DNA of 64,000 nucleotides from Allopusillimonas ginsengisoli (GTDB lineage Bacteria; Pseudomonadota; Gammaproteobacteria; Burkholderiales; Burkholderiaceae_B): NCBI RefSeq assembly GCF_004153455.1, contig NZ_SDQE01000006.1, positions 62,001 to 126,000 of the forward strand, read 5' to 3'. Shown piece by piece: positions 10,479 to 19,116 of this stretch (position 1 is its first letter; each line of letters starts with the position of its first letter). The notes under the pieces were generated by a model. It saw only the letters and a program-made list of their open reading frames with translations, ran no database searches and was not told where the DNA came from. The position numbers and the translations under genes were made by a program.

Positions 10479-11426
10479 ATGCATGCGCTTCCGGCCGACA
10501 TGGAGCAGTGGCTGGCGCATCTGCAAGGCAATCGCCGGTATTCCGCGCACACCCTGGCAGGATACCGGCAAGACCTGCATCACCTGATGCTGCTTCATCC
10601 AGATCTGCCGCTGTCCACCTTCACAGAAAGTCATATCCGGCAAGCGTTGGGGCGTCTGCACGCCCGGGGCCACAAGCCGCGCAGCCTGGCGCGGGCCTTG
10701 GCGGCCTGGCGCGGTTTCTTCCAGTGGTGGGCGCCTCGCGCAGGCCTGGATGCAAATCCAGCGGCGGGCGTCCGGGCGCCCAAGATACCACGCAGCCTGC
10801 CCAAGGCCTTGTCCGTGGAACAGGCTCAGGTTCTGCTGGACCGCCCTGGCCTGCCAGAACCAGAAGGCCCGATCGCCTGTCGCGATCAGGCCATGTTCGA
10901 GATCCTGTATTCCAGCGGGCTTCGGCTTGCCGAGCTGGTCAGCCTGGACAGACAGCACACCCGCCGAAACGGCTATGAATCGCAAAGCTGGATACAGTTG
11001 CCCGAAAACGAGGCAATCGTGCACGGCAAAGGCGGCAAGACGCGCAGCGTGCCACTGGGAGGCAAGGCCATCGCGGCCATCGAGCGGTGGTTACAAGTAC
11101 GGGGGCAACTGCTAAACGGCCACACGGATGTCGACACCGACGCTGCCTTGTTTTTAGGTGCACGCGGCAGGCGCATCAGCCCTCGTGTTGTGCAAACGCA
11201 ACTCAATCGTCTGGCGGCGTTGGCTGGCCTGCCCATACATGTTCATCCGCATAGCCTACGCCATAGCTTTGCCAGCCATATGCTGCAATCGGCCCAGGAC
11301 TTGCGCGCCGTGCAAGAATTGCTGGGCCATGCCAATATCTCTACCACGCAGATCTATACCCGGCTGGATTTCCAGCATCTGGCTCAAGCCTACGATCAGG
11401 CGCATCCCCGGGCACGCAAGCGCTGA
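10479..11426 (+). CDS. xerC: Site-specific tyrosine recombinase XerC
   Basis: Acts with XerD at dif to resolve chromosome dimers. It has 315 residues: a SAM-like N-terminal DNA-binding domain (about 5-90), then the catalytic domain. The catalytic set is complete: Arg149 in SSGLRLAEL, Lys187 in HGKGGKTR, His258 and Arg261 in HPHSLRHSFA, His284 in LGHA and nucleophile Tyr293 in TTQIYTRLD. It is last in the lpxL-dapF-DUF484 series and converges with znuA, ten bases between stop codons. The location and the dapF linkage favour XerC over a phage integrase. Confidence 0.93.
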   Translation: MHALPADMEQWLAHLQGNRRYSAHTLAGYRQDLHHLMLLHPDLPLSTFTESHIRQALGRLHARGHKPRSLARALAAWRGFFQWWAPRAGLDANPAAGVRAPKIPRSLPKALSVEQAQVLLDRPGLPEPEGPIACRDQAMFEILYSSGLRLAELVSLDRQHTRRNGYESQSWIQLPENEAIVHGKGGKTRSVPLGGKAIAAIERWLQVRGQLLNGHTDVDTDAALFLGARGRRISPRVVQTQLNRLAALAGLPIHVHPHSLRHSFASHMLQSAQDLRAVQELLGHANISTTQIYTRLDFQHLAQAYDQAHPRARKR

Positions 11427-11436
11427 CAGGGCGCGC

Positions 11437-12537
11437 TTATTGCGCAGAAGGCTTGAGTATGTTGATCAACTGCCCCGCGTTCCAGGAGAACATGCCCAGG
11501 TAGGTTCCCGCAGGCTGGCCTTCGGGTGCCAGCGCATCTGAATACAGCGTACCGCCAACCTTGGCCTTGGCTTCGCGGGCAATCTGCTCGATCAGCTTCG
11601 CATTGGTGATGTTTTCGACAAAGATGCCAGCCACATGTTTTTTGCGCGCCAAGTCGATGATGGCTGCCACGTCGCGGGCGGTGGGCTCTGCCTCGCTGGA
11701 GAAACCCGCCACGGAAATAAAGCGCAGACCATAAGCCCGCCCGAAATACCCAAAGGCATCATGCGACGTAATAATGGTGCGTCGGGCGGTGGGGATATCC
11801 TTGAAGGCGTTCTTGATTTCGGCATCCAGCTTCTGCATCTGCGTGACGTAAAGATCCACGCGCTTGCGGTAGTAATTGGCATGCGTAGGATCTGCCAAGG
11901 CCAGGCCCTCGGCAATATTGCGCGCATAAAGCACACCGTTGGAGAGATCCTGCCAGGCATGGGGATCGACGTCTCCCACATTGTGGTGATGATCGTCCTC
12001 GTCGTGATCTTCGTGATCGTGTCCGGCGGATGATTTCGCATGATCGTGCGGGGTGTGCGTACCGTGATCATGGCTGTGCCCGGCGTGAGACGCGTCATCG
12101 TGCCCATGTCGTCCCTGGCCCGCGAAAAACTCGCCAGCCTCGAGGGTACGCACCGTGACCCCCTGGGAGGCCAATACCTGCGTACCCTTGAAGCCCGATG
12201 CCTTGAGCAGCCTGGGTAGCCAGCCTTCGAAATCCAGCCCATTCAGCACCAGTACATCGGCCTGGGCCAACGCCTTGACGTCTTTGGGCGTGGGCTCGAA
12301 GGTGTGTGCATCGCCATTAGGCCCAACGATGGTCGTTAATTGCACATGCTCGCCACCGACCTCGTGCACCATGTCGCCCAATACCGAAAAGGTGGCCACA
12401 ACCTTGAGCGGCGCGCCCTGCGAGGCAGTCTGAGCCCATGTTGCGGCGGCGCCCCCAAAGGCAAAAGCCGCGCCTGCAAGCAGGGCCAGCGTCCGGTGAC
12501 GTAAAACACGAAAAGCAGCAATGCGTGTTCGGCTCAT
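11437..12537 (-). CDS. znuA: Zinc ABC transporter substrate-binding protein (ZnuA-like)
   Basis: Periplasmic metal-capture protein of the cluster A-I family. From the ATG at 12537 it has 366 residues with a signal peptide ending near residue 36. Metal ligands in family positions include His78 (GDAHTFEP), His193 (VDPHAW) and a later SHDAFGYFGRAYG. A histidine- and aspartate-rich loop at about 144-185 is typical of zinc- rather than manganese-specific members. It follows znuB by four bases and is the last gene of a Zur-box-controlled operon. A longer open frame to 12711 lies within znuB and is not used. Confidence 0.92.
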   Translation of the reverse strand: MSRTRIAAFRVLRHRTLALLAGAAFAFGGAAATWAQTASQGAPLKVVATFSVLGDMVHEVGGEHVQLTTIVGPNGDAHTFEPTPKDVKALAQADVLVLNGLDFEGWLPRLLKASGFKGTQVLASQGVTVRTLEAGEFFAGQGRHGHDDASHAGHSHDHGTHTPHDHAKSSAGHDHEDHDEDDHHHNVGDVDPHAWQDLSNGVLYARNIAEGLALADPTHANYYRKRVDLYVTQMQKLDAEIKNAFKDIPTARRTIITSHDAFGYFGRAYGLRFISVAGFSSEAEPTARDVAAIIDLARKKHVAGIFVENITNAKLIEQIAREAKAKVGGTLYSDALAPEGQPAGTYLGMFSWNAGQLINILKPSAQ

Positions 12538-12541
12538 CAGA

Positions 12542-13435
12542 TTACTCCAAGATGCGGGATAAACGTGCACGGCGGTCGCGCGCCTTGCGTGCCGCCTGTA
12601 AGAGCCCCCCATGAGGGCCAAGACAAACCGACAGGAAATAGATACATCCTGCCGCCAAGATGATCGAAGGGGAAGCCGGTACATTGGCGTAATACGAACA
12701 GAGCAAGCCAAGGTAGCAAGACAGCGTTCCCAAGACAGAGGACAGCACCATCTGCCGCCCTACCGTGCCTGCCCAGAAACGCGCCGCGGTGGCGGGGAGC
12801 ATCATGATGCCAACCACCATCAGTGTGCCCAGCACCTGAAAGCCCGCCACCATTGTGAGTACAAGGAGCACCAGAAACACCATATGGATAATGGTGCCTG
12901 CGGTTCCCTGGCTGCGCAAAAACTGGGGATCCAGACATTCGAGCACCAACGGCCTGAAAATCAGGGCCAGACTGGCCAAGGTGAAAGTGGATACCGACGC
13001 GACCAGGAGCAGCGACGCATTATCCAGCCCCAGCACAGAGCCGAACAGGACATGAATGAGGTCCATATTGGACCCTCTGAGCGAAACCAGCAGCACTCCC
13101 AGACCGAGAGACACCAGATAAAACGCGGCAAAGCTTGCGTCTTCGCGCTGCGGCGTCAGCCTGGCGACGGCGCCAGCCAGCAGCGCGACCACCAGGCCTG
13201 TGACCACACCGCCTATGGTCATCGCGGTCAGCGACAGCCCCGCGGTGAGAAAACCCACGGCGACACCCGGCAAGATGGCATGTGCCATGGCATCGCCCAT
13301 CAGGCTCATGCGCCGCAGCACAAGAAACACCCCGAGCGGCCCTGCCGCAAAGGCCAGCGCAAACGAGCCTGCGAGCGCGCGGCGCATGAAGCCATAATCG
13401 ATAAACGGGCCGGCCAGCCAGTCGAACAACCACAT
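12542..13435 (-). CDS. znuB: Zinc ABC transporter permease (ZnuB-like, ABC-3 family)
   Basis: Inner-membrane permease of 297 residues with about eight to nine hydrophobic segments. It begins MWLFDWLAGPFIDYGFMRRAL and contains the ABC-3 pattern SLMGDAMAHAILPGVAVGF near residue 50. The ATG at 13435 shares a base with the znuC stop, so translation is coupled. The C-terminal 20 residues are basic. It pairs with the ATPase upstream and the binding protein downstream. An upstream frame extension to 13615 lies inside znuC. Confidence 0.92.
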   Translation of the reverse strand: MWLFDWLAGPFIDYGFMRRALAGSFALAFAAGPLGVFLVLRRMSLMGDAMAHAILPGVAVGFLTAGLSLTAMTIGGVVTGLVVALLAGAVARLTPQREDASFAAFYLVSLGLGVLLVSLRGSNMDLIHVLFGSVLGLDNASLLLVASVSTFTLASLALIFRPLVLECLDPQFLRSQGTAGTIIHMVFLVLLVLTMVAGFQVLGTLMVVGIMMLPATAARFWAGTVGRQMVLSSVLGTLSCYLGLLCSYYANVPASPSIILAAGCIYFLSVCLGPHGGLLQAARKARDRRARLSRILE

Positions 13436-14211
13436 CACAGGTAGTCTCCTGCGCAGAGGTGGCGCGCCAGATGGAGGTTTTCGGGCGTCAGGACATCGCA
13501 GGTAGGCCCCCAGGCTACCACCTGGCCCGCCATGAGCAGCGACTGAGGAAAATGCATGCGCACGAAATCGAGATCGTGCAGCACGGCGATGACCGTACGG
13601 CCCTCCCTGTGCCACGCATGCATGAGCGCCGTGAGGTCTTCTGTGGTGGCGCGGTCAACGGCCGCGAAGGGTTCGTCCAGCAAGAGGATATCGGCGTCGT
13701 GCAGCATAAGCCGCGCAAAAAGCGCACGTTGCAGCTGGCCCCCCGACAATGTGCCAATAATGCGCCGCCCAAAATCGGCCAGCCCAACCAGCGTGAGCGC
13801 GGCCTGGATGCGCTCGTGCTCATGTGCGCCCACGTTTTGCCAGGCGCCCACACGCTGCCAGGCGCCCATGGCGACCAGATCGTAAACGGTGATGGGAAAA
13901 CTGCGGTCCAGCTCGGACAGCTGTGGCAGACAGGCCATGCGGGACGCAGAATCACCCACCAGCCGGATATGGCCACGCAAGGGGCTCAGGAGGCCGGTAA
14001 TGCCCTTGATGAGCGTTGACTTGCCTGCGCCATTAGGGCCCACAATGGCCGTGAGAGAGCCACAGGAGAACGCGCCGGTGACATCGCGCACCGCAATGCG
14101 GTCGCGCCAACCCAGAGAGACTTGATCGAGCGCAATGACGGGAACGCCGGTAACCCGTGACGTAGTCGAAGCCTGGCCGGGGTGGTTGTGAGCAGTATCA
14201 AGCACGGCCAC
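13435..14211 (-). CDS. znuC: Zinc ABC transporter ATP-binding protein (ZnuC-like)
   Basis: ATPase of 258 residues powering zinc import. Walker A is GPNGAGKST, the signature is LSGGQLQRA, and Walker B is ILLLDEPFAAVD. The start is GTG at 14211, directly after the stop of a 49-codon ORF and a GGGA stretch. Inside, around the Q-loop helical region, GAWQRV and GAWQNV form a small tandem repeat encoded by near-identical DNA at about 13830-13868, an apparent local duplication. Zinc specificity is inferred from the linked znuA His loop, the zur gene and the operator. Confidence 0.92.
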   Translation of the reverse strand: MAVLDTAHNHPGQASTTSRVTGVPVIALDQVSLGWRDRIAVRDVTGAFSCGSLTAIVGPNGAGKSTLIKGITGLLSPLRGHIRLVGDSASRMACLPQLSELDRSFPITVYDLVAMGAWQRVGAWQNVGAHEHERIQAALTLVGLADFGRRIIGTLSGGQLQRALFARLMLHDADILLLDEPFAAVDRATTEDLTALMHAWHREGRTVIAVLHDLDFVRMHFPQSLLMAGQVVAWGPTCDVLTPENLHLARHLCAGDYL

Positions 14212-14214
14212 TCC

Positions 14215-14364
14215 CTACCCTTCGCTCATGGCCCAGGCCACCAACACCCATAAAAACAGGATGGCGGGTACCACTCGAGCCAGGCGGCGAGTACCCGAAG
14301 CAAGCAGCGCCGTGCCGCGATATTGGACGGCGCCGTGCTTGGCGGGTGATTTGATCCGAAACAT
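14215..14364 (-). CDS. Small single-span membrane protein at the head of the znu operon
   Basis: A 49-residue ORF from ATG at 14364 to TAG at 14215, four bases before the znuC GTG start. The first 30 residues are basic and the last 20, VVPAILFLWVLVAWAMSEG, form one membrane helix. It lies directly between the Zur-type box and znuC, so would be the first gene of the zinc operon. I do not recognise a family. The tight spacing to znuC, the membrane helix and the operon position argue that it is translated, but no homologue is claimed. Confidence 0.55.
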   Translation of the reverse strand: MFRIKSPAKHGAVQYRGTALLASGTRRLARVVPAILFLWVLVAWAMSEG

Positions 14365-14402
14365 GAATAAGGCCAGGAAGGTGTTAAAAGGCTGACAAGT
14401 CT

Positions 14403-14419
14403 GTTATGTTATAACATCC
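14403..14419. promoter_or_regulatory. Putative Zur operator between the znu operon and zur
   Basis: ATGTTATAACAT at 14406-14417 is a perfect 12-base palindrome in an AT-rich context, close to the gammaproteobacterial and betaproteobacterial Zur consensus built on GTTATA-type half sites. It lies 41 bases before the leftward 49-codon ORF and about 140 bases before the rightward zur start. It could control both directions. TATAAC within it could serve as a -10 element, which would let Zur block polymerase directly. Confidence 0.72.
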
Positions 14420-14559
14420 AGTGCTTTTTTGCAGGCTAATCGCCGTCTGTACCGGTTAACGGACTACGGTTACACTGATACTATTGCTCCCAGGCCCCTC
14501 CAACGCCCTACCCCATCCTGGCCAGCAAGCACGGGAGAACGCAAACCAGAGCCCACGCC

Positions 14560-15045
14560 ATGCCCGAGAATCCTACGCGACATTCACCCTCACTCTCCAC
14601 ACAATTGCGTACGGCCGAATCCCTGTGCACCGAACGCGGCAAACGGCTGACCCCAATCCGCCGTAAAGTGCTCGAAATCCTGCTTACCCAGCAGCGCAGC
14701 GTCAAAGCCTACGAGCTGCTGGATATCATTCGCGATGTGCAGCCCGGCGCGGCGCCGCCCACGGTCTACCGCGCCCTTGATTTCCTGGTCGAAGAAGGGC
14801 TGGTCCACCGTCTGGATGCCATCAATGCCTGGACCGCCTGCCTTGACGCAGCGGGCAAGCCGCATGATCTGCTGGTGGTCTGTACCCAGTGCGGGGCGGT
14901 GGCAGAGCTCAGCGACCCCTCCCTGAACCGACAACTGGCCAAAAAAGTCGAGGCCGCGGGCTTTACGCTGTCGGGCCACGAAACCGAGCTTCGGGCGCTA
15001 TGTGCGGACTGCAGGGGCCAGGACGCCGCCCGGCACTGCCATTAA
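14560..15045 (+). CDS. zur: Fur-family zinc uptake regulator (Zur-like)
   Basis: A 161-residue Fur-family repressor: winged helix at about 15-90 with TPIRRKVLEILL and PTVYRALDFLVEEGLVHRL, then a dimerisation domain. The structural zinc site is two CxxC pairs, Cys108/Cys111 and Cys148/Cys151. The call of Zur rather than Fur rests on position: divergent from znuCBA, next to a palindromic operator, and followed by a zinc-type COG0523 GTPase. The C-terminal ARHCH may add metal ligands. Upstream overlapping frames are not coding. Confidence 0.88.
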   Translation: MPENPTRHSPSLSTQLRTAESLCTERGKRLTPIRRKVLEILLTQQRSVKAYELLDIIRDVQPGAAPPTVYRALDFLVEEGLVHRLDAINAWTACLDAAGKPHDLLVVCTQCGAVAELSDPSLNRQLAKKVEAAGFTLSGHETELRALCADCRGQDAARHCH

Positions 15046-15166
15046 GACGCCACCTGATACTGCCTGCATCAGCAATTACACCGACTTGCAGACCGTATTT
15101 GCCCTAAAGTGGATGCTGTGATGTAATCGCACGTTGAAGTTTTTTGCGCGGTTAACCAAAAACAGC

Positions 15167-15200
15167 ATTTTGCCGCCAGCTGCAGCGTTGGCGGCAAAAT
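15167..15200. repeat. 12-base perfect inverted repeat in the COG0523 gene leader
   Basis: ATTTTGCCGCCA (15167-15178) pairs perfectly with TGGCGGCAAAAT (15189-15200) around a ten-base loop that itself contains CTGCAG. It lies 26 bases before the GTPase start and after zur. There is no U-run directly after it on the plus strand. It may be a 5' UTR regulatory hairpin, a terminator for zur, or a protein-binding palindrome. Confidence 0.65.
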
Positions 15201-15226
15201 AGGCACCGCGCCTTGCGAGGCAAGCC

Positions 15227-16339
15227 ATGAACGCCGCAAACATTGATCAAATGGTGCCGGTTACCATTCTTACCGGCTTTCTGGGCGCGGGGAAAACCAC
15301 GCTCCTTAAGCGTATTCTGTCCGAATATCACGGCAAGCGCATTGCCGTCATCGAAAACGAATTCGGCCCCGAAAGCATCGACAACGATCTTCTTGTGCAA
15401 GACAGCGAAGAAGAAATCGTCGAGCTTAGCAACGGGTGTGTCTGCTGCACGATACGCGGCGATCTCATGCGCACCTTGAACGACCTGCGTATCAAGCGCA
15501 AGGCCGGCGAACTCAAGTTCGAGCGGGTTATTATCGAAACCACCGGCATGGCCAACCCGGGCCCTGTCTGCCAAACGTTCTTCATGGACGACGACATCGC
15601 CGAATACTATCGGCTTGACGCGGTCATTACCATCGTCGACGCCAAGCATGGCATGGAAACCCTGGACAAACAGGAAGAAGCCCAAAAGCAGGTGGGCTTT
15701 GCCGACCGCATCCTGATCTCAAAAAAAGATCTGGTCAACGAGGCGGATTACGCTGCGTTGCGCTCGCGCATCGTGCATATCAATCCGCGTGCGTCGATTA
15801 CGCCGGTCAATTTCGGCGAAACCGACATCGCGGCGCTGCTGGACATCAGCGGCTTCAATCTGAATACCATTCTGGATATCGATCCGGCATTCCTGGCCGA
15901 CGAGCATCCCGATGCCGCGCACGACCATGAACATGGCCATGACCATCACGATCATGACCATGACCACGATCATGACCACGAAGGCGATTGCGGGCCAGGA
16001 TGCGGCCATCACCATCACGACCATCATCACGCGCACCACGACGACGAAATCGGGGCGTTCGTATTCCGTTCCAACAAAGCTTTCGATCCGGAGCGGCTCG
16101 AAGAATTCCTGGGCGGCATTGTCCAGGTCTATGGCCCCGACCTGCTCCGCTACAAAGGCATTCTGTACCTGAAGGGAATCAACCGCCGAATGTTATTTCA
16201 GGGCGTACACATGATGATGGGCGCCGAGCCTGGAAAACCTTGGTTATCCAGTGAAAAGCCTAATACCAAAATGGTGTTCATAGGCCGTAAACTTCCCCAG
16301 GAGATATTCACCCGGGGCCTGGAACAATGCTTGGTCTGA
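15227..16339 (+). CDS. COG0523 (CobW/ZigA-like) GTPase, putative zinc metallochaperone
   Basis: A 370-residue G3E-family GTPase. Walker A is GFLGAGKTT (17-25), the metal-binding GTPase motif is CVCC (71-74) in the CxCC pattern, and the base-recognition region includes SKKDLV. Between the GTPase domain and the C-terminal CobW_C domain lies a long His/Asp loop, about residues 225-275, with many HDHDH-type repeats. Such proteins deliver zinc to client enzymes under zinc starvation. The neighbours zur and a cysteine-poor DksA support a role in zinc economy. It is not next to cobalamin genes, so CobW itself is unlikely. Confidence 0.88.
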   Translation: MNAANIDQMVPVTILTGFLGAGKTTLLKRILSEYHGKRIAVIENEFGPESIDNDLLVQDSEEEIVELSNGCVCCTIRGDLMRTLNDLRIKRKAGELKFERVIIETTGMANPGPVCQTFFMDDDIAEYYRLDAVITIVDAKHGMETLDKQEEAQKQVGFADRILISKKDLVNEADYAALRSRIVHINPRASITPVNFGETDIAALLDISGFNLNTILDIDPAFLADEHPDAAHDHEHGHDHHDHDHDHDHDHEGDCGPGCGHHHHDHHHAHHDDEIGAFVFRSNKAFDPERLEEFLGGIVQVYGPDLLRYKGILYLKGINRRMLFQGVHMMMGAEPGKPWLSSEKPNTKMVFIGRKLPQEIFTRGLEQCLV

Positions 16340-16414
16340 TTACGAACCATCTGCATACAAGGCAGGAAAGCTGTACTGGTTCAACGTACCAACACTAAAA
16401 CAAGAGGACATATC

Positions 16415-16858
16415 ATGGCTAGCAAATCAGCCGCTACAAAGACCCATGGCCACTTGCTGACCGAGAAAGAGCTGTTGGCAATGCCTGAGGCCGACTACAT
16501 GAACGCGGATCAGCTCGCTTTCTTCAGGAACCGCCTGAAGGAACTGGAGCAAGACATCCTTAACAACGCCGACGCAACGACCGAAAACCTGCGCGAAACC
16601 CAGTTCGTCCCCGATCCCGCCGACCGCGCGACCATCGAGGAAGAACATGCGCTGGAGTTGCGCACGCGCGATCGGGAACGCAAACTGCTCAAGAAAGTGC
16701 AGCAGTCCATTTCGCGCATCGATTCCGGCGAATACGGCTGGTGCGAAGAAACCGGCGAACCGATCGGCGTTGCCCGCCTGCTGGCGCGCCCCACGGCTAC
16801 CCTGTCGCTCGAAGCGCAGGAACGCCGCGAAATGCGCCAGAAACTCTACGGAGACTAA
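16415..16858 (+). CDS. dksA: RNA polymerase-binding transcription factor DksA (one-cysteine type)
   Basis: Binds the RNA polymerase secondary channel and, with ppGpp, adjusts rRNA and amino-acid promoters. It has 147 residues with the coiled-coil tip DPADRA near 67-72 and the C-terminal globular domain. Only Cys110 remains of the four zinc-finger cysteines of E. coli DksA; the other positions read Thr113, Ser131 and Ala134. The finger therefore probably does not hold zinc in the classical way. Related forms occur in alphaproteobacteria and as Pseudomonas DksA2. GAGG stands seven bases before the ATG. It precedes hslVU. Confidence 0.9.
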   Translation: MASKSAATKTHGHLLTEKELLAMPEADYMNADQLAFFRNRLKELEQDILNNADATTENLRETQFVPDPADRATIEEEHALELRTRDRERKLLKKVQQSISRIDSGEYGWCEETGEPIGVARLLARPTATLSLEAQERREMRQKLYGD

Positions 16859-16974
16859 GCGTCCACCGTCTTCCGCGATCGGTTGCATTCCGGCACCGGT
16901 CGCGGCCTTGTTACATGCTTCCTCTTGAATCAGCGGATGACGCCCCCATCTGACAAATTCAAAAGGAAGATTCC

Positions 16975-17508
16975 ATGGAACAATTTCACGCTACAACCAT
17001 TGTTTGCGTCCGGCGTGGCAACGACGTCGCCCTAGGCGGCGACGGACAGGTCACGCTGGGCAACATTGTCATCAAGGGCACCGCCCGCAAGATCCGCCGG
17101 CTATATAACGACAAGGTGCTGGCAGGCTTTGCCGGCGCCACGGCCGATGCCTTTACGCTACAGGAGCGCTTCGAGGCCAAGCTCGAAAAATACCAAGGCA
17201 ATCTCATGCGCGCCGCTGTAGAGCTCACAAAAGACTGGCGTACCGACCGCATGCTGCGACGCCTTGAGGCCATGCTCATCGTTGCCGATAACGAGCACAC
17301 CCTGGTGCTTACTGGCAACGGCGATGTGCTCGAACCCGAGCACGGGCTGGCGGCCATCGGCTCGGGAGGTGCGTATGCGCAATCCGCCGCCATGGCGCTC
17401 TTGCAGAATACCGACATGCCTCCCGCCGAGATCGTCAAGAAGTCGCTCGAGATCGCGGGAGACCTGTGCATTTACACCAATCAAAACCATCTCGTCGAAA
17501 CACTGTAG
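16975..17508 (+). CDS. hslV: ATP-dependent protease subunit HslV (ClpQ)
   Basis: Proteolytic core of the HslUV complex, a double hexamer of threonine peptidases. The 177-residue product begins [15 protein letters not shown]; autocleavage after Ala6 would expose the catalytic Thr7. GGDGQVTLG and [15 protein letters not shown] are family motifs. AGGAAG lies shortly before the ATG. The hslU gene follows after 49 bases. In most proteobacteria the propeptide is a single Met, so the six-residue leader is a mild peculiarity that I associate with this order. Confidence 0.95.
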   Translation: MEQFHATTIVCVRRGNDVALGGDGQVTLGNIVIKGTARKIRRLYNDKVLAGFAGATADAFTLQERFEAKLEKYQGNLMRAAVELTKDWRTDRMLRRLEAMLIVADNEHTLVLTGNGDVLEPEHGLAAIGSGGAYAQSAAMALLQNTDMPPAEIVKKSLEIAGDLCIYTNQNHLVETL

Positions 17509-17557
17509 GCGGCGCGCGTAAGCACCGACGTCTTCCGACCCTATTCAGAATCCGATT

Positions 17558-18889
17558 ATGTCCGCTACCAATATGACTCCCGGAGAAATCGTCTCCGAAC
17601 TCGACAAAAACATTGTCGGGCAGGACCGCGCCAAACGCTCGGTGGCAGTTGCGCTGCGCAATCGTTGGCGCCGTCAGCAGGTGCCAGAGCCCCTGCGCCA
17701 TGAAATCGTTCCCAAGAATATCCTGATGATCGGCCCCACCGGCGTGGGCAAAACCGAAATCGCCCGGCGTCTGGCCAAACTGGCCAATGCGCCTTTCATC
17801 AAGATCGAAGCGACCAAGTTCACCGAAGTGGGCTATGTCGGGCGCGATGTCGACACCATCATTCGCGACCTCGTCGAAATCTCGGTCAAGCAAACGCGCG
17901 ATGTTGAAATGCGCCGTGTGCGCACCCAGGCGGAAGATGCCGCTGAAGACCGCATCCTCGACGCGCTGGTGCCGCCCGCCCGCAATGCGCAGGGCGAGCC
18001 AGAACGCACAGACAGCAACGCCCGCCAGGTGTTTCGCAAACGTCTGCGCGAGGGCCAGCTGGACGACACGCAAATCGAAATCGAAGTCTCCCAGATGGCG
18101 CCGCAGATGGAAATCATGGCCCCGCCCGGCATGGAAGAAATGACCGAGCAATTGCGCGGCATGTTCGCCGGTCTGGGTCGCGACAAAAAGAAACCCAAGA
18201 AAATGTCGGTCAAAGAAGCCTTCAAGCTGCTGACCGAAGAGGAAGCCAGCCGGCGCATCAACGAAGACGACCTCCGCACCGCCGCGGTGACAAACGCCGA
18301 GCAGAATGGCATTGTCTTTCTTGATGAAATCGACAAGATCGCCACACGCCAGGAACATTCGGGTGGCGATGTCTCGCGTCAGGGTGTGCAGCGCGACCTG
18401 CTGCCTCTGGTCGAGGGCACGACGGTCAACACCAAATATGGCGTTGTGCGCACGGATCATATCCTCTTCATCGCCTCGGGCGCTTTCCATCTGTCGCGAC
18501 CCTCAGACCTCATCCCCGAACTGCAGGGGCGCTTTCCAATACGCGTGGAGCTCGACTCGCTCACGGCGGATGATTTCGTGCGCATTCTGTTCGATACAGA
18601 TGCCTCGCTCACCAAGCAATACAGTGCATTGATGGCTACCGAAGATGTCACGCTGGACTTTACCCAGGAAGGCATACGCCGGCTGGCCGAGCTGGCCTTC
18701 GAGGTTAACGAGCGCACCGAAAACATCGGCGCCCGCCGCCTGTATACCGTGATGGAAAAGCTGCTGGAAGACTTGTCGTTCGATGCAACCGCCAGCGGTG
18801 GCCAAACGGTCACCATCGATGCGGCCTACGTGGATTCCAAGCTGGAAGAAGCCGCCGCCAGCCAGGACTTGGCCCGCTACGTACTTTAA
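17558..18889 (+). CDS. hslU: ATP-dependent protease ATPase subunit HslU (ClpY)
   Basis: AAA+ unfoldase that feeds substrates to HslV. It has 443 residues, standard length. Walker A is GPTGVGKT (59-66), the pore loop is GYVGRD (92-97), Walker B is [12 protein letters not shown], and the sensor-2 region [18 protein letters not shown] is present. The I-domain lies between about 110 and 240. The C-terminus ends DLARYVL, the tail that docks into HslV. Expressed with hslV. An inverted repeat begins about 40 bases after the stop and could act as a stem, though it looks more like a mobile-element end. Confidence 0.96.
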   Translation: MSATNMTPGEIVSELDKNIVGQDRAKRSVAVALRNRWRRQQVPEPLRHEIVPKNILMIGPTGVGKTEIARRLAKLANAPFIKIEATKFTEVGYVGRDVDTIIRDLVEISVKQTRDVEMRRVRTQAEDAAEDRILDALVPPARNAQGEPERTDSNARQVFRKRLREGQLDDTQIEIEVSQMAPQMEIMAPPGMEEMTEQLRGMFAGLGRDKKKPKKMSVKEAFKLLTEEEASRRINEDDLRTAAVTNAEQNGIVFLDEIDKIATRQEHSGGDVSRQGVQRDLLPLVEGTTVNTKYGVVRTDHILFIASGAFHLSRPSDLIPELQGRFPIRVELDSLTADDFVRILFDTDASLTKQYSALMATEDVTLDFTQEGIRRLAELAFEVNERTENIGARRLYTVMEKLLEDLSFDATASGGQTVTIDAAYVDSKLEEAAASQDLARYVL

Positions 18890-18926
18890 GCGTTAGGAAT
18901 CCAGCGTTCGGCATTGCCATGAGAAA

Positions 18927-19002
18927 CACCCCAACAGGTTGGAGATTGATGTCCAACCTGTTGGGGTGCAGTTCATTGATGTCCAGCTTTTGGGTGCAGT
19001 TC
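18927..19002. repeat. Cluster of three insertion-sequence-like end repeats
   Basis: A 17-base sequence (18927-18943) is repeated as a perfect inverted copy at 18952-18968. The second copy belongs to a 30-base unit (18945-18974, ending GGGGTGCAGTTC) that is followed directly by a diverged 28-base direct copy (18975-19002, ending GGGTGCAGTTC). Read in reverse, the units start TGAACTGCACCC, which resembles the terminal repeats of some IS3-family elements. No transposase frame is present. This looks like leftover ends of deleted or nested elements. Confidence 0.6.
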
Positions 19003-19116
19003 AACGCCTCTGGGGAGTCGTGCTGTAGGCCGCAGCATTTCAGTTCACCGTCTCAGCTGCCGGCTTCAACTGGAGGTTTGGCATGACACCCCGGCACATG
19101 CACAGGCCCGAACCGC

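Noticed and set aside
10479-11426. Integrase of a mobile element
   Set aside because: Linkage to dapF and DUF484 and overall length identify it as XerC; no attachment sites were seen.
15107-15140. A second Zur box before the COG0523 gene
   Set aside because: GTGATGTAATCGCAC is only a weak partial palindrome and departs from the box at 14406.
15900-16050. Tandem DNA repeat in the His-rich loop of the GTPase gene
   Set aside because: The GACCAT/GATCAT-type repeats follow from coding for alternating His and Asp residues and need no separate explanation.
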